Below are positions 44,721 to 53,548 of a stretch of 64,000 nucleotides of DNA, piece after piece. Position numbers and translations under genes: made by a program. The stretch's first letter is position 1; every line of letters starts with the position of its first letter. Origin of the DNA: Gordonia iterans (GTDB lineage Bacteria; Actinomycetota; Actinomycetes; Mycobacteriales; Mycobacteriaceae); assembly GCF_002993285.1 (NCBI RefSeq), contig NZ_CP027433.1, positions 1,736,001-1,800,000 of the forward strand. Direction: 5' to 3'. The notes under the pieces were generated by a model. The model saw nothing but the letters and a program-made list of their open reading frames with translations. It was not told where the DNA came from and did not search any database.

Positions 44721-46225
44721 GCGCGCTTTCGGAACGGCTGGCGCAGATCCGCGAGGCCCCCGGCGGCGACAAGGTGTGCGCGTTCTTCGATTACGACGGC
44801 ACCCTGATCGACGGATTCTCCGCGGCGGACATCCTGCGCGCCCGGGTGCGCAGTCTCGACTTCACCGCCGGTGAACTCCGCGACGGCCTGATGATCGCGC
44901 TGCGCGGCTGCTACTCGGAGCAGGACTACGCCGAGGTGCTCAAGGCGACCCGGCCGGCGTTCGCGGGCAAGACCTACGACGAGCTCCTCGCCGAGGGACG
45001 GAATCTGTTCAAGAACGTGACGGCGGCCAAACTGCGGCCGCAGATGTGGCAGATCATCCGGGCGCACCGCGCTCGCGGGCATCGCATCGTGATCGCGTCG
45101 TCGGCGACCCGGTTCCAGATCGAGCCGATCGCCGCCGAGATCGGCGCCGACCGGGCGTTGGCGACCGACATCGAGGTGGTCGACGGCATCGTGACCGGCC
45201 GGGTGCTCGGACGGCCGCTGTGGGGGCCCGGCAAGGCCGCCGCGGTGCGCCGGCTGGCCCGGGAGTGGGATCTGGACCTGGCATCGTCGTTCGCCTACAG
45301 CGACGGCAACGAGGACGTGCCCTACCTGGAGGCGGTCGGCAATCCCGCGGCGGTGTCTCCGCAGCAGGGGCTGCGCGGGGTCGCCGAGGCACGGGGCTGG
45401 CCCATCCTGGACCTGAAGAACCCGACGTACAACAAGCTGGGCATGGCGCTGCGGACCGGAGCCTTCTACGGCAGCTTCCTCGGTGGGGCGGCGGTCGGCT
45501 TCGGCAAGTCGCTGGTGTCGTCGGACCGCACCGATGCGATGCAGGCGGCGGTCACGTCGGGCCTGGACGTCGGATTCGCACTGGCAGGAGTCGACGTCGA
45601 CGTGCTGTCGGGGCGCGAGTACCTGACCTCGGCGCGGCCGTGCGTGTTCGTGTTCAACCATCAGTCCAAGCTCGACCTGCCGGTGATGATCCATCTGGTC
45701 CGCGGGGACGCGACCGGGGTGGCGAAGAAGGAGGTGGGCCAGCTTCCGCTGTTCGGCCAGATCCTCGACGCCGGAGGGGTGGTGTTCATCGACCGTGCGG
45801 ACGCGGGCAAGGCGATCGAGCAGCTGACGCCCGTGGTCGAGAAGATCCGCGACGACCAGGTTTCGCTCGTCGTCGCGCCGGAGGGGACGCGGTCGGCGAC
45901 GCCGCGCGTCGGGTCGTTCAAGAAGGGGCCGTTCCACATCGCCATGCAGGCGGGTGTGCCGGTGGTGCCGGTGGTGCTGCGCAACGCGGGCGAGGTGATG
46001 TGGCGGGGTTCGCAGCTGATCAAGCCCGGCGTGGTGGAAGTGCGGGTGCTGCCGCCGGTGGACACGTCGTCGTGGTCGCCGGAGACGGTCGGCGAGCACG
46101 CCGAGCAGGTGCGGCAAATGTTCGTCGACGCGCTCACCGACTGGCCGGTCACGGCGTTCGACGACGGTCGGCTGACGCGGACGATGGGCGTGTTCGAATG
46201 GCAGGAGTCCGGCGATGACGAGTGA
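44717..46225 (+). CDS. plsC: Bifunctional HAD hydrolase / 1-acyl-sn-glycerol-3-phosphate acyltransferase
   Basis: A 502-residue fusion. Residues ~20-230 are a HAD phosphatase of SerB type: FFDYDGTLIDGF (nucleophile), IVIASSATRFQIEPIA and FAYSDGNEDVPYLEA. Residues ~280-480 are a PlsC acyltransferase: FNHQSKLDLPVMIHL (HX4D-like), FIDRADAGKAIEQL and VVAPEGTRSATPRVGSFKKG, plus GVPVVPVVLRN. The enzyme adds the second acyl chain to make phosphatidic acid; the HAD half may remove a phosphate from a lipid intermediate, which is inference. Start and stop overlap both neighbours, so the three genes are coupled. Confidence 0.94.
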   Translation: MSALSERLAQIREAPGGDKVCAFFDYDGTLIDGFSAADILRARVRSLDFTAGELRDGLMIALRGCYSEQDYAEVLKATRPAFAGKTYDELLAEGRNLFKNVTAAKLRPQMWQIIRAHRARGHRIVIASSATRFQIEPIAAEIGADRALATDIEVVDGIVTGRVLGRPLWGPGKAAAVRRLAREWDLDLASSFAYSDGNEDVPYLEAVGNPAAVSPQQGLRGVAEARGWPILDLKNPTYNKLGMALRTGAFYGSFLGGAAVGFGKSLVSSDRTDAMQAAVTSGLDVGFALAGVDVDVLSGREYLTSARPCVFVFNHQSKLDLPVMIHLVRGDATGVAKKEVGQLPLFGQILDAGGVVFIDRADAGKAIEQLTPVVEKIRDDQVSLVVAPEGTRSATPRVGSFKKGPFHIAMQAGVPVVPVVLRNAGEVMWRGSQLIKPGVVEVRVLPPVDTSSWSPETVGEHAEQVRQMFVDALTDWPVTAFDDGRLTRTMGVFEWQESGDDE

Positions 46226-47684
46226 GACGAACGAACAGACCGGGGCGGCCGGGCAGGACAAGCCGATCGACTGGGGCACCGATTCGCGGATGAGTCCGGT
46301 CGACACGGTGATGTGGCGCGGCGATGCAGACCGCAATCTCCGCTCGACCATCAGCATGCTCGAGCTGTACGACTGCACTCCCGACTGGGACCGGCTGGTC
46401 GCGGCGCACGAGTGGGGAAGCCGCATGGCGCCGCGCTTCCGGCAGCGGGTGATCGAGGCGCCGCTGCAGGCGGGACCGCCGAGCTGGTCGGTGGATCCGG
46501 ACTTCGATCTGCACTATCACCTGCGCCGCATCCGGATCGGCGGGGACGGTTCGATGCGCGAGCTGCTTGCCACCTGCGAGCAACTGGCGATGACTCCGCT
46601 CGACCCGCGGCGCCCGCCCTGGGAGGGCTACCTGATCGAGGGGCTGCCCGACGGCAGATCCGCCTACTTCCTCAAAGCGCACCACGCGCTGACCGACGGG
46701 CTGGGCGCGATCATCGCGCTGGCGCAGCTGCACTCGCCGACGCGCGATCCCATCCCGGGCAAGCCGCAGCCGCCGGCTCCCGAGGTGCACGAACCGAGCG
46801 CGCTCGACGTGCTCCGCACGCAACTCGGCGAGGAGGTGGAGCGCATCCCGCGGCTGGCCGGGATGGCGCTCGAAGGCGTTCTCGCGCTGCGGAATCCGAA
46901 GCGGGCGCTGAGCCGGGTGCTGCGGTACGGGCGATCGGTGCCGCGGGTGGCCGGTCTGGTCGGTCCGCCGGGCTCGCCGCTGCTCGCCGGGCGGAGCGGG
47001 TCGTGGCGGTTCGCCGCGTTCGAGGTCCCGTTCACGAGTCTGAAGGCGGCGGCCACCGCGACCAACGCGTCGATCAACGACGTGTACCTGGGCGGGCTGA
47101 TCGGCGGCTTCCGCAAGTACCACGAGCGAAACGACGTGATGGTCGACGCGATCCCGGTCGCCATCCCGATCTCCGTGCGCGAGGAGGGAGAACAGGGCGG
47201 CGGCAACCGGATCGCGGTCGGCCGGCTGGCCGGCCCCGTCGGCATCGACGACGCCTTCGAGCGGGTGCTCACCTGTCGCGAGCAGGTGCGCGCCGCCCGC
47301 AACGAGCCGGCGGTCGACGTGTTCAACACCGCGGGTCCGGTGCTGGCCTGGATGCCCGGCCAGCTGCTCGCGCAGTTCAGCGGCACCACCGCCGGGAACG
47401 ACTTGCAGGCCAGCAACGTCCCCGGCATCCCGTGGGACACCTACGTCGCCGGTGCCAAGGTGGAGCGGATGTTCCCGTTCGGTCCGCTGCCCGGCTGCGC
47501 GGTGATGGCCACGATGATCACGCACAACGGGATCGCCTGCCTGGGACTGAACTTCGACGCCGCGGCGATCGTCGATCCGGACCTGTTCGCCGAGTGCCTG
47601 GTCGACGGGTTCAATGAGGTCATCGCGCTGGCGGCCACCTCCGACGACGAGCCGCCGCTGCCGCCGATGATCCGCGTGGAGTGA
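46215..47684 (+). CDS. Wax ester synthase / diacylglycerol acyltransferase (WS/DGAT)
   Basis: A 489-residue enzyme that makes triacylglycerol or wax esters from acyl-CoA. The catalytic HHxxxDG motif is KAHHALTDGLGAIIAL near residue 155, preceded by DPRRPPWEGYLIEGLP. Later marks include NDVYLGGLIGGFRKYHE (the ND-x-x-x-x-x-x-G motif) and ANNxxGPx-like DLQASNVPGIPWDTYVAG. It overlaps plsC by 11 bases, so the operon leads from glycerol-3-phosphate to storage lipid in one transcript, as at Rv2484c. Membrane association is typical. Confidence 0.92.
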   Translation: MTSETNEQTGAAGQDKPIDWGTDSRMSPVDTVMWRGDADRNLRSTISMLELYDCTPDWDRLVAAHEWGSRMAPRFRQRVIEAPLQAGPPSWSVDPDFDLHYHLRRIRIGGDGSMRELLATCEQLAMTPLDPRRPPWEGYLIEGLPDGRSAYFLKAHHALTDGLGAIIALAQLHSPTRDPIPGKPQPPAPEVHEPSALDVLRTQLGEEVERIPRLAGMALEGVLALRNPKRALSRVLRYGRSVPRVAGLVGPPGSPLLAGRSGSWRFAAFEVPFTSLKAAATATNASINDVYLGGLIGGFRKYHERNDVMVDAIPVAIPISVREEGEQGGGNRIAVGRLAGPVGIDDAFERVLTCREQVRAARNEPAVDVFNTAGPVLAWMPGQLLAQFSGTTAGNDLQASNVPGIPWDTYVAGAKVERMFPFGPLPGCAVMATMITHNGIACLGLNFDAAAIVDPDLFAECLVDGFNEVIALAATSDDEPPLPPMIRVE

Positions 47685-47704
47685 CGACCCGTATCGTGTG
47701 ACGT

Positions 47705-48262
47705 ATGCCACGACAGCAGCGAGACGGTCGCCGGACCGCATGGGTTCTCGGCGGGGTCGCCGTCGTGGTCGCGGTGGTGCTGGTCGTGGCCGGTGCGGTC
47801 TTTCAGCCGTGGCTGCTCTGGGTGAACAACGAGGTGGACGACGCGATCCCGTCGGCCACCACACGCGCGCAGGCCGATCCGTCCGGGGCGTCTCCCGCGC
47901 CGTCGGGGCCGGTGATCCTGTCGACGGGCAGCTTCATCAGTCACGAGCACACCACCACCGGCAGCGCGTCGATCATCGAGAACCCGGACGGTTCCAGGCT
48001 CCTGGCGATCGAGAATCTGAGCACGACGACCGGGCCGGACGTCAATGTCTGGCTGTCGGCGGGCGAGGTGATCCCCGGGCGGGCGGGATGGTTCACCGCG
48101 GCTGACGCACCACGCGTCGACCTCGGCGACCTCAAGGGCAATCGCGGCAACCAGGTGTACCCGATTCCGGCGGACGTCGACCTGGCACGGTACGGGTCCG
48201 TCGTGCTGTGGTGTGTGCGCTTCAGCGTGTCCTTCGGCGCGGCCGAACTGCACCGGGCGTGA
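47705..48262 (+). CDS. Membrane-anchored DM13-domain protein
   Basis: A 185-residue protein. One TM segment (residues ~13-33, VLGGVAVVVAVVLVVAGAVF) anchors it; a short Ser/Pro/Ala linker leads to a DM13 domain (VILSTGSFISHEHTTTGSAS, GPDVNVWLSAGE, DLGDLKGNRGNQVYPIP, VVLWCVRFSVSFGAAELH) that includes the conserved Cys of WCxxF. DM13 domains are thought to act in redox or electron-transfer settings; this is family knowledge, not shown here. It starts 20 bases after the WS/DGAT stop and ends before a stem-loop at 48292, so it may be the last gene of the lipid operon. Confidence 0.88.
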   Translation: MPRQQRDGRRTAWVLGGVAVVVAVVLVVAGAVFQPWLLWVNNEVDDAIPSATTRAQADPSGASPAPSGPVILSTGSFISHEHTTTGSASIIENPDGSRLLAIENLSTTTGPDVNVWLSAGEVIPGRAGWFTAADAPRVDLGDLKGNRGNQVYPIPADVDLARYGSVVLWCVRFSVSFGAAELHRA

Positions 48263-48291
48263 CCCCCGTCGCGCATCCAGTGACGGCCGGT

Positions 48292-48326
48292 GGCGTGACC
48301 GCGCTGCCGAGGGGCGCGGTCACGCC
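48292..48326 (+). terminator. Stem-loop after the DM13 gene
   Basis: GGCGTGACCGCGC (48292-48304) pairs perfectly with GCGCGGTCACGCC (48314-48326), separating the lipid operon from the kinase gene. Confidence 0.8.
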
Positions 48327-48385
48327 TATGGAATAGTGCTCGTTGATCGAATGACTGCGATGTCGCAGGTCGGGAAGGAACGGGC

Positions 48386-50686
48386 ATGCAGCCAGGCGAG
48401 CGGATCGGCAGGTACACCGTCGTCGGCCGTCTCGGTGTCGGCGGGATGGGTGAGGTCTACCTCGTCGACAACGCCGAACTCGGCCGCCGCGAGGCGATGA
48501 AGGTCGTCTCCGTGGCGGCCAGCGCCAAGGGCGGCTTCGAGGAACGATTCCGGCGCGAAGCGCGGGCGATCGCCACGCTGGACCATCCGGGCATCGTGAC
48601 GATCTACAGCTCGGGCATCGACCACGGGCGGCCCTGGTACGCGATGCAGTACGTGGACGGCGCGGATCTGACCGACGCGAGGCTGCCGGTGGCCGAGACG
48701 GTCGAGGTGGTCGGGCGAATCGCGGACGCACTCGACTACGCGCACTCGCGAGGCATGGTCCACCGCGACGTGAAACCGGCCAACATCATGACCACGCGCC
48801 GACCGGACGGCGGCCTCGACCGGGTGACGTTGCTCGACTTCGGCATCGCGAAGCTGGCCGATTCCACGCAGCTGACCATCACGGGAGCGTTCATCGGCAC
48901 CGTCAGCTACTCGGCGCCGGAGACCCTGGACGGTCGTGCCGATCCGCGCGCCGACCAGTATTCGCTGGCGTGTGTGGCCTACGAGCTGTTGACCGGACGG
49001 CCGCCGTTCGCGTTCGACGGCGCCACTCCGATGGCCACCGCTACCGCGCATCTCTACAAGGCGCCGCCGCTGGTGCGGGCGACGCGGCCGGATCTGGCCG
49101 TCGTCGATCCGGTCTTTCAGCGCGCGCTGGCGAAGAATCCGGATGCGCGCTTCCCGGACTGCCGTTCGTTCGCGCGGGCGCTGGCGGCGGCCCTCGGGGA
49201 GGCCGCGGCGCGATCGGAAGCACCCGGGTCGCGGCCTCGCGGTACCGCGCCGCTGGGAACGACGGCGCCGGGACGGCCCGCGCCGGGCGCCCCGTTCCCG
49301 GTGCCGACGACGACGACCGCGCCCGGAACGGACCCGTCCTCGTGGCAGACCTACCCGGGACCGGTCGGAGCCCCGACCGGGCCCCCGGGTCTCACCGGTG
49401 TGCCCGGCAACGGCTTTCCGGGCGGCGCCCCGGGACGCCCGCCGAAGCGCGGACGCACGATGCTGATCCTCGCGCTGGTGGTGGTCCTGGTGCTGGCGTC
49501 GGCGGGCACGGCGGCCTATCTGTTGCTGGGCGGGGACTCCGAGACGACGGCGGAGGCGCCCCCGGAGAACCGCGCGCAGCAGATGGTCATCGCCGGGCAG
49601 ACGGCGTGTGCGGTGAACGCGACGGGCACGCTCTTCTGCTGGGGTGCCAACGACGACGGCGCGACCGGGTTCGGCCAGAACGACGGGTGGCAGAACGATC
49701 CGAAAGAGGTGGTGCTGATCACCGACGCCACCGCGGTGTCCGGAGGCGACTACAACCCGCTGGCGGGGGAGTTCCACTCCAACCTGTGCGCAATCAGCGC
49801 GGGCGACGTGTATTGCTGGGGCAGTGGCCGCACCAAGGTCACCTCGGCCGGCTACGCCGGAAGCAGCATTCCGGTGAAGGTCGACGGCGTGTCCGATGCG
49901 GTGCTGCTCAGCGCCCAGGGTGGCAATGCGTGCGCGGTGACCGCCGCCGAAGCGCTGTACTGCTGGGGCGGCAACCTCGGCGCCGACCAGTACAGCACGT
50001 CCGCTCGCCCGGTTCAGATCAGCGAGTTGTCGACGGTCACGGCGGTCGCGGTGGCGCAGGAGACGTCGTGCGCCGTGCACGACGGCTCGCTCTCGTGCTG
50101 GGGCGCCAACAAGGACGGGCAGCTCGGGCAGGGGCACGAGCGTTACCTGACCGGCCTGACCGCCGTCGACCTGCCGGGCCGCGTGTCGGCGGTCGCCGTC
50201 GGCTCGGGCAACGGGAAGCCGACACACGAGGACAAAGAACGCCGGATGTACAACGTCTGCGCGGTGGCCGACGGCGACCTCTACTGCTGGGGCGCCAACG
50301 TCGTCGGTCAGCTGGGCGACGGCACCAAGGAGACGCGCCGGGCGCCGGAGAAGGTTCCGGACCTGTCGGAGGTGACCGCCGTGACCACCGACATCGGCTC
50401 CACCTGCGCCATCGCCAGCGGCAAGGCCTATTGCTGGGGCAACAACAAGCTCGGTCAGCTCGGCGACGGCACCAAGGAGAACCGGACCTCGCCGACCGAG
50501 GTGAAGGGTCTGCCGGGCACTCCGGTCGCGATCACCACCGGGTCGAGCCGGACCTGCGCGCAGGTGAAGGTCGACGGCCGGGACGATCCCGAGTTGCACT
50601 GCTGGGGCAACAATTTCGGCAACCTGTTCGCGAAGGACGCCGGCGACGAGGTGCTCACCCCGGTGAAGATCGACCTGCCGGCGTGA
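48386..50686 (+). CDS. Receptor-like Ser/Thr protein kinase with extracellular RCC1/BLIP-II-type repeats
   Basis: A 766-residue protein. The cytosolic kinase domain (residues ~9-270) is complete: glycine loop GRLGVGGMGEVY, Lys39 in AMKVV, MVHRDVKPANIM (Asp128), LDFGIAKL (Asp151) and the SAPE motif. A Pro/Gly-rich juxtamembrane linker leads to one TM segment (~357-381, TMLILALVVVLVLASAGTAA). The outside part has seven blades of the RCC1 type with a C-A-V/I ... CWG pattern (for example CAVNATGTLFCWGAN, CAVADGDLYCWGAN, CAIASGKAYCWGNN, and GQLGDGT). The paired Cys may form disulfides. Most mycobacterial kinases carry PASTA or NHL sensors; an RCC1 propeller is less common. ATG 48386 is used. It is a single-gene unit. 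Confidence 0.93.
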   Translation: MQPGERIGRYTVVGRLGVGGMGEVYLVDNAELGRREAMKVVSVAASAKGGFEERFRREARAIATLDHPGIVTIYSSGIDHGRPWYAMQYVDGADLTDARLPVAETVEVVGRIADALDYAHSRGMVHRDVKPANIMTTRRPDGGLDRVTLLDFGIAKLADSTQLTITGAFIGTVSYSAPETLDGRADPRADQYSLACVAYELLTGRPPFAFDGATPMATATAHLYKAPPLVRATRPDLAVVDPVFQRALAKNPDARFPDCRSFARALAAALGEAAARSEAPGSRPRGTAPLGTTAPGRPAPGAPFPVPTTTTAPGTDPSSWQTYPGPVGAPTGPPGLTGVPGNGFPGGAPGRPPKRGRTMLILALVVVLVLASAGTAAYLLLGGDSETTAEAPPENRAQQMVIAGQTACAVNATGTLFCWGANDDGATGFGQNDGWQNDPKEVVLITDATAVSGGDYNPLAGEFHSNLCAISAGDVYCWGSGRTKVTSAGYAGSSIPVKVDGVSDAVLLSAQGGNACAVTAAEALYCWGGNLGADQYSTSARPVQISELSTVTAVAVAQETSCAVHDGSLSCWGANKDGQLGQGHERYLTGLTAVDLPGRVSAVAVGSGNGKPTHEDKERRMYNVCAVADGDLYCWGANVVGQLGDGTKETRRAPEKVPDLSEVTAVTTDIGSTCAIASGKAYCWGNNKLGQLGDGTKENRTSPTEVKGLPGTPVAITTGSSRTCAQVKVDGRDDPELHCWGNNFGNLFAKDAGDEVLTPVKIDLPA

Positions 50687-50699
50687 GGGCCGGCCGCGA

Positions 50700-52175
50700 T
50701 CACGGATTGCCGTAGGCCGCCAGGAACTCGGTCAGCATCCGGGCCGTCACCGGGCGGGGCAGGGCTTCGATCGCCGCGACGATCGCGGGCATGTCCAGGG
50801 CCGCGGTCGCCGACGACGGATCGGTGTGCGGATCGATCCCGGCGCCGGTCAGCGCGGCCTCGACGGCCTCGGAGGGCAGCGCGAGGACGTCGTCGACGTT
50901 GATCGACCCGTCGGCGAAGGCCCCGGCCAATGCGGCGAGCGCCGCGGGGGCAGCAGCCGAGGCGAGGCCGCGGGCTGCATCGGCCCCGTCTCGCAGCGCG
51001 GCGATCAGTTCGTCGAGCACGCTCGCAGTGACGGGCGTGATGGTCAGGTGCGTGCTCGATGGCAGCACGGTGCCGTCGGACTGTGTGTACTGCGGCTGCG
51101 GCTGCAACACGAAGCCGCGTTCGGCGACGGCGGCCGCCCAGCGATGCGGATCGACCGGCGACGACGCCGCGTGGTCGGCGACGACAGCGAAGACCGGGCC
51201 GTCCGGTTCGCCCGCCACCCGCAGACCCTCGATCCCGTCGACTGCGGCGCGCAGCCGGGCGGTGCTGGCGGCGACCTTCGTGACCAGCCCGGTGAACCCC
51301 TCAGTGCCGAGGTGCTCGACGATCGCCCACGCCGCCGCGAGTCCGGCCGCCGAGCGCGACCCGAGGAGCGTCGGATTCACGACCGGGTACCCGGGCCAGT
51401 CGGTGGTGGCGAAGAAGCCCGCGCGGTGACGATCCCGGTCGGCGTGCAGGAGCACCGACGCCCCCTTCGGCGCGTAGCCGTACTTGTGCAGGTCCGCCGA
51501 GATCGACGAGACGCCCGGTACCCGGAAATCCCAGGCGGGCAACGGGTCCGGCCACCAGGGCAGGGCCAGACCGCCCAGGCACGCGTCGACGTGCAGCGGC
51601 AGGCCGCGTTCGACGGCGAGAGCGCCCAGTTCTGCGATCGGGTCGAGCGCACCGGTGGGGTAGTTCGGCGCGGACGCGATCAGCAGGACGGTGTCGTCGT
51701 CGATCGCCTCGGCCATCGCGCTGACGCTCACACGGGTGGTGACGGGGTCGACCGGGACGCGGACGGCGCGCAGGCCGAGCAGGCGCGCGGCCTTGTCGAA
51801 CGCGGCGTGCGCCGTCGACGGCAGCACGATCGAGCCGGTGCCGGGCGCGGCACCGGCGCTGTCGCGGGCCGACTTCACCGCGAGGATACAGCTCTCAGTG
51901 CCGCCCGACGTGACCGTGCCCACCGCCTCAGGTCCGTGGAATGCGTTGCGGCAGAAGATGATGAGGTCGCGTTCCATTGCCGCGACGGACCCGAATACCG
52001 TCGGGTCCAGGCCGTTGACCGGCTGGACCAGGGCCGCTGCCCGTGCAGCGAGGTCGTCGATCTCGGCGAGACCCGAGTCGTACACGTAGGAGAGCACGCG
52101 GCCGCCGTGCGTGGGGGCGTCTGTGGCGCGTCGTCGTGCGAGTTCGGCGAGGACGTCGTCGGGGGATCTGGTCAT
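50700..52175 (-). CDS. PLP-dependent decarboxylase / sphingosine-1-phosphate-lyase-like protein
   Basis: A 491-residue group II PLP enzyme. Marks: TSGGTESCILAVKSARDSA (phosphate-binding), NYPTGALDPIAELGALA, LHVDACLGGLALPWWPD (PLP-ring Asp) and the Schiff-base Lys in ISADLHKYGYAPKGASVLL. This pattern is closer to DPL1/sphingosine-phosphate lyase and L-tyrosine decarboxylase MfnA than to glutamate decarboxylases. A helical C-terminal extension follows residue ~390. Reaction and substrate are unknown. ATG 52175 overlaps the stop of the GPH transporter by four bases (ATGA), so the two are coupled; the transporter may import its substrate. Confidence 0.85.
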   Translation of the reverse strand: MTRSPDDVLAELARRRATDAPTHGGRVLSYVYDSGLAEIDDLAARAAALVQPVNGLDPTVFGSVAAMERDLIIFCRNAFHGPEAVGTVTSGGTESCILAVKSARDSAGAAPGTGSIVLPSTAHAAFDKAARLLGLRAVRVPVDPVTTRVSVSAMAEAIDDDTVLLIASAPNYPTGALDPIAELGALAVERGLPLHVDACLGGLALPWWPDPLPAWDFRVPGVSSISADLHKYGYAPKGASVLLHADRDRHRAGFFATTDWPGYPVVNPTLLGSRSAAGLAAAWAIVEHLGTEGFTGLVTKVAASTARLRAAVDGIEGLRVAGEPDGPVFAVVADHAASSPVDPHRWAAAVAERGFVLQPQPQYTQSDGTVLPSSTHLTITPVTASVLDELIAALRDGADAARGLASAAAPAALAALAGAFADGSINVDDVLALPSEAVEAALTGAGIDPHTDPSSATAALDMPAIVAAIEALPRPVTARMLTEFLAAYGNP

Positions 52176-53548
52176 GAGGGCTGTTCCTGTTTGTCGTAGC
52201 GAGTCAGTACTGCCAGGCTGACCGCGATGAGCAGGGCCGGGAGCAGGGCGAAGCCCGCGGTGATCCCGACGACGGCGCTCTGCGGCTGGTCGGCGGTCTC
52301 CGTGCCGGTGGAGGAGACGAAGCCGCTCGCCGCCAGCACGAGGAGGTAGAGGCCGGGACCGATCGCGAGACCGAAGGTCTCGGCGGCGGTCCAGAGACCG
52401 GCGAGGGCGCCGCCCTGGTCGCGGCCGGTGCGACCGGATTGCTCGTCGATCACGTCGGGCAGCATGGCGAGCGGGAAGGTCTGCATGCCGGCGTAACCGA
52501 CGCCGCACACCGCGACCGAAGCGAAGACCCAGGCGCCGGGTTCGACGACAGCGACGGCGAGGGACAGCGCCGCCAGCATGAACAGAGTGGCGGCGATCGT
52601 CAGACCGCGCCGCTTGCCGTAGCGCCTGCCGACTCGGACCCATACCGGCATCACGAGAAGTGCGGGCGCGATGAGGGACGCGAACAGCGGGGTGAGGGCG
52701 GTCTTGTCTTGGAGTACGTAGGTGGCCAGGTATTGGGCGCCGGCCAGCATGACCGCCGACGCCAGTGCCTGAATCACAAAGACGGACAGCAGGATCCGGT
52801 AGTGCCGATTGTTCCGGAAGGCCGCGAAGCCGTCCCGGAAACTGTGGCCGCTCGCTGACTGGCCGGGCAGGCGCCGCCGCGCCGCGGCCCGTCCGGCCCA
52901 GAACGTCGCCGACGCCATTCCGATGCCGATCAGCCCGGCGGTGGCGGCAGCCATCACCGCGTAGCCGTTCACGCCGCCGCCGAGCGCATCGCGGATGGCC
53001 GGAGCTCCGGCGCCGACCACCAGGATCGTGAGCGCGAGCACCACGATCCGGTCCGCGATCAGCGACGTCCGTTCGTCGTAGTCACGGGTGAGGTCGGCAG
53101 GCAACGCGATGTACGGCACTTGGAAGAGCGCGTACGCGACGGCGGTGAGGGAGAACAGGATCAGCACCCAGAGGGCGCCGAGGCCCGGCGAGACCGAGGC
53201 CGGGGCGCAGAAGGTCAGCACGAAGAGCGGCACGATGGCGAGAGTGCCGATCCACATCAGGCGGGTGCGCCGGCCCGTCGTCGCGGCATCGCGGTCGCTT
53301 CGCGTGCCGATCAGCGGGTTGATGACGACGTCGATGCCTTTCGGGATCACCACCACGATCGCGGCAAGCCATGCGGCGACGCCGAGGGAATCGGTCAGGT
53401 AGTAGGCCAGAACCAGGCCGGGCAGCACGCCGAACGCGCCGGTGCCGACACTTCCCGCGGCGTACCCGAGGGAGGTATGACGAGGCAGCGGCGGCACCGG
53501 CGCCGACGACACGGTCGAGGTCACCGGTGGTTCTCGGTCAGTTGCCAC
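52172..53548 (-). CDS. MFS transporter of the GPH (MelB-like) family
   Basis: A 458-residue protein with about 12 TM segments. The family mark is in the loop after TM2: LIGTRSDRDAATTGRRTRLM, with the matching second-half loop ARRRLPGQSASGHSFRDGF. GPH carriers move sugars or related solutes with Na+ or H+. The GTG at 53548 overlaps the end of the upstream hydrolase gene by 28 bases and its stop overlaps the decarboxylase start, so the three form one operon. The substrate is unknown; sphingoid or amine compounds are possible given the neighbours, by inference only. Confidence 0.87.
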   Translation of the reverse strand: MATDREPPVTSTVSSAPVPPLPRHTSLGYAAGSVGTGAFGVLPGLVLAYYLTDSLGVAAWLAAIVVVIPKGIDVVINPLIGTRSDRDAATTGRRTRLMWIGTLAIVPLFVLTFCAPASVSPGLGALWVLILFSLTAVAYALFQVPYIALPADLTRDYDERTSLIADRIVVLALTILVVGAGAPAIRDALGGGVNGYAVMAAATAGLIGIGMASATFWAGRAAARRRLPGQSASGHSFRDGFAAFRNNRHYRILLSVFVIQALASAVMLAGAQYLATYVLQDKTALTPLFASLIAPALLVMPVWVRVGRRYGKRRGLTIAATLFMLAALSLAVAVVEPGAWVFASVAVCGVGYAGMQTFPLAMLPDVIDEQSGRTGRDQGGALAGLWTAAETFGLAIGPGLYLLVLAASGFVSSTGTETADQPQSAVVGITAGFALLPALLIAVSLAVLTRYDKQEQPS

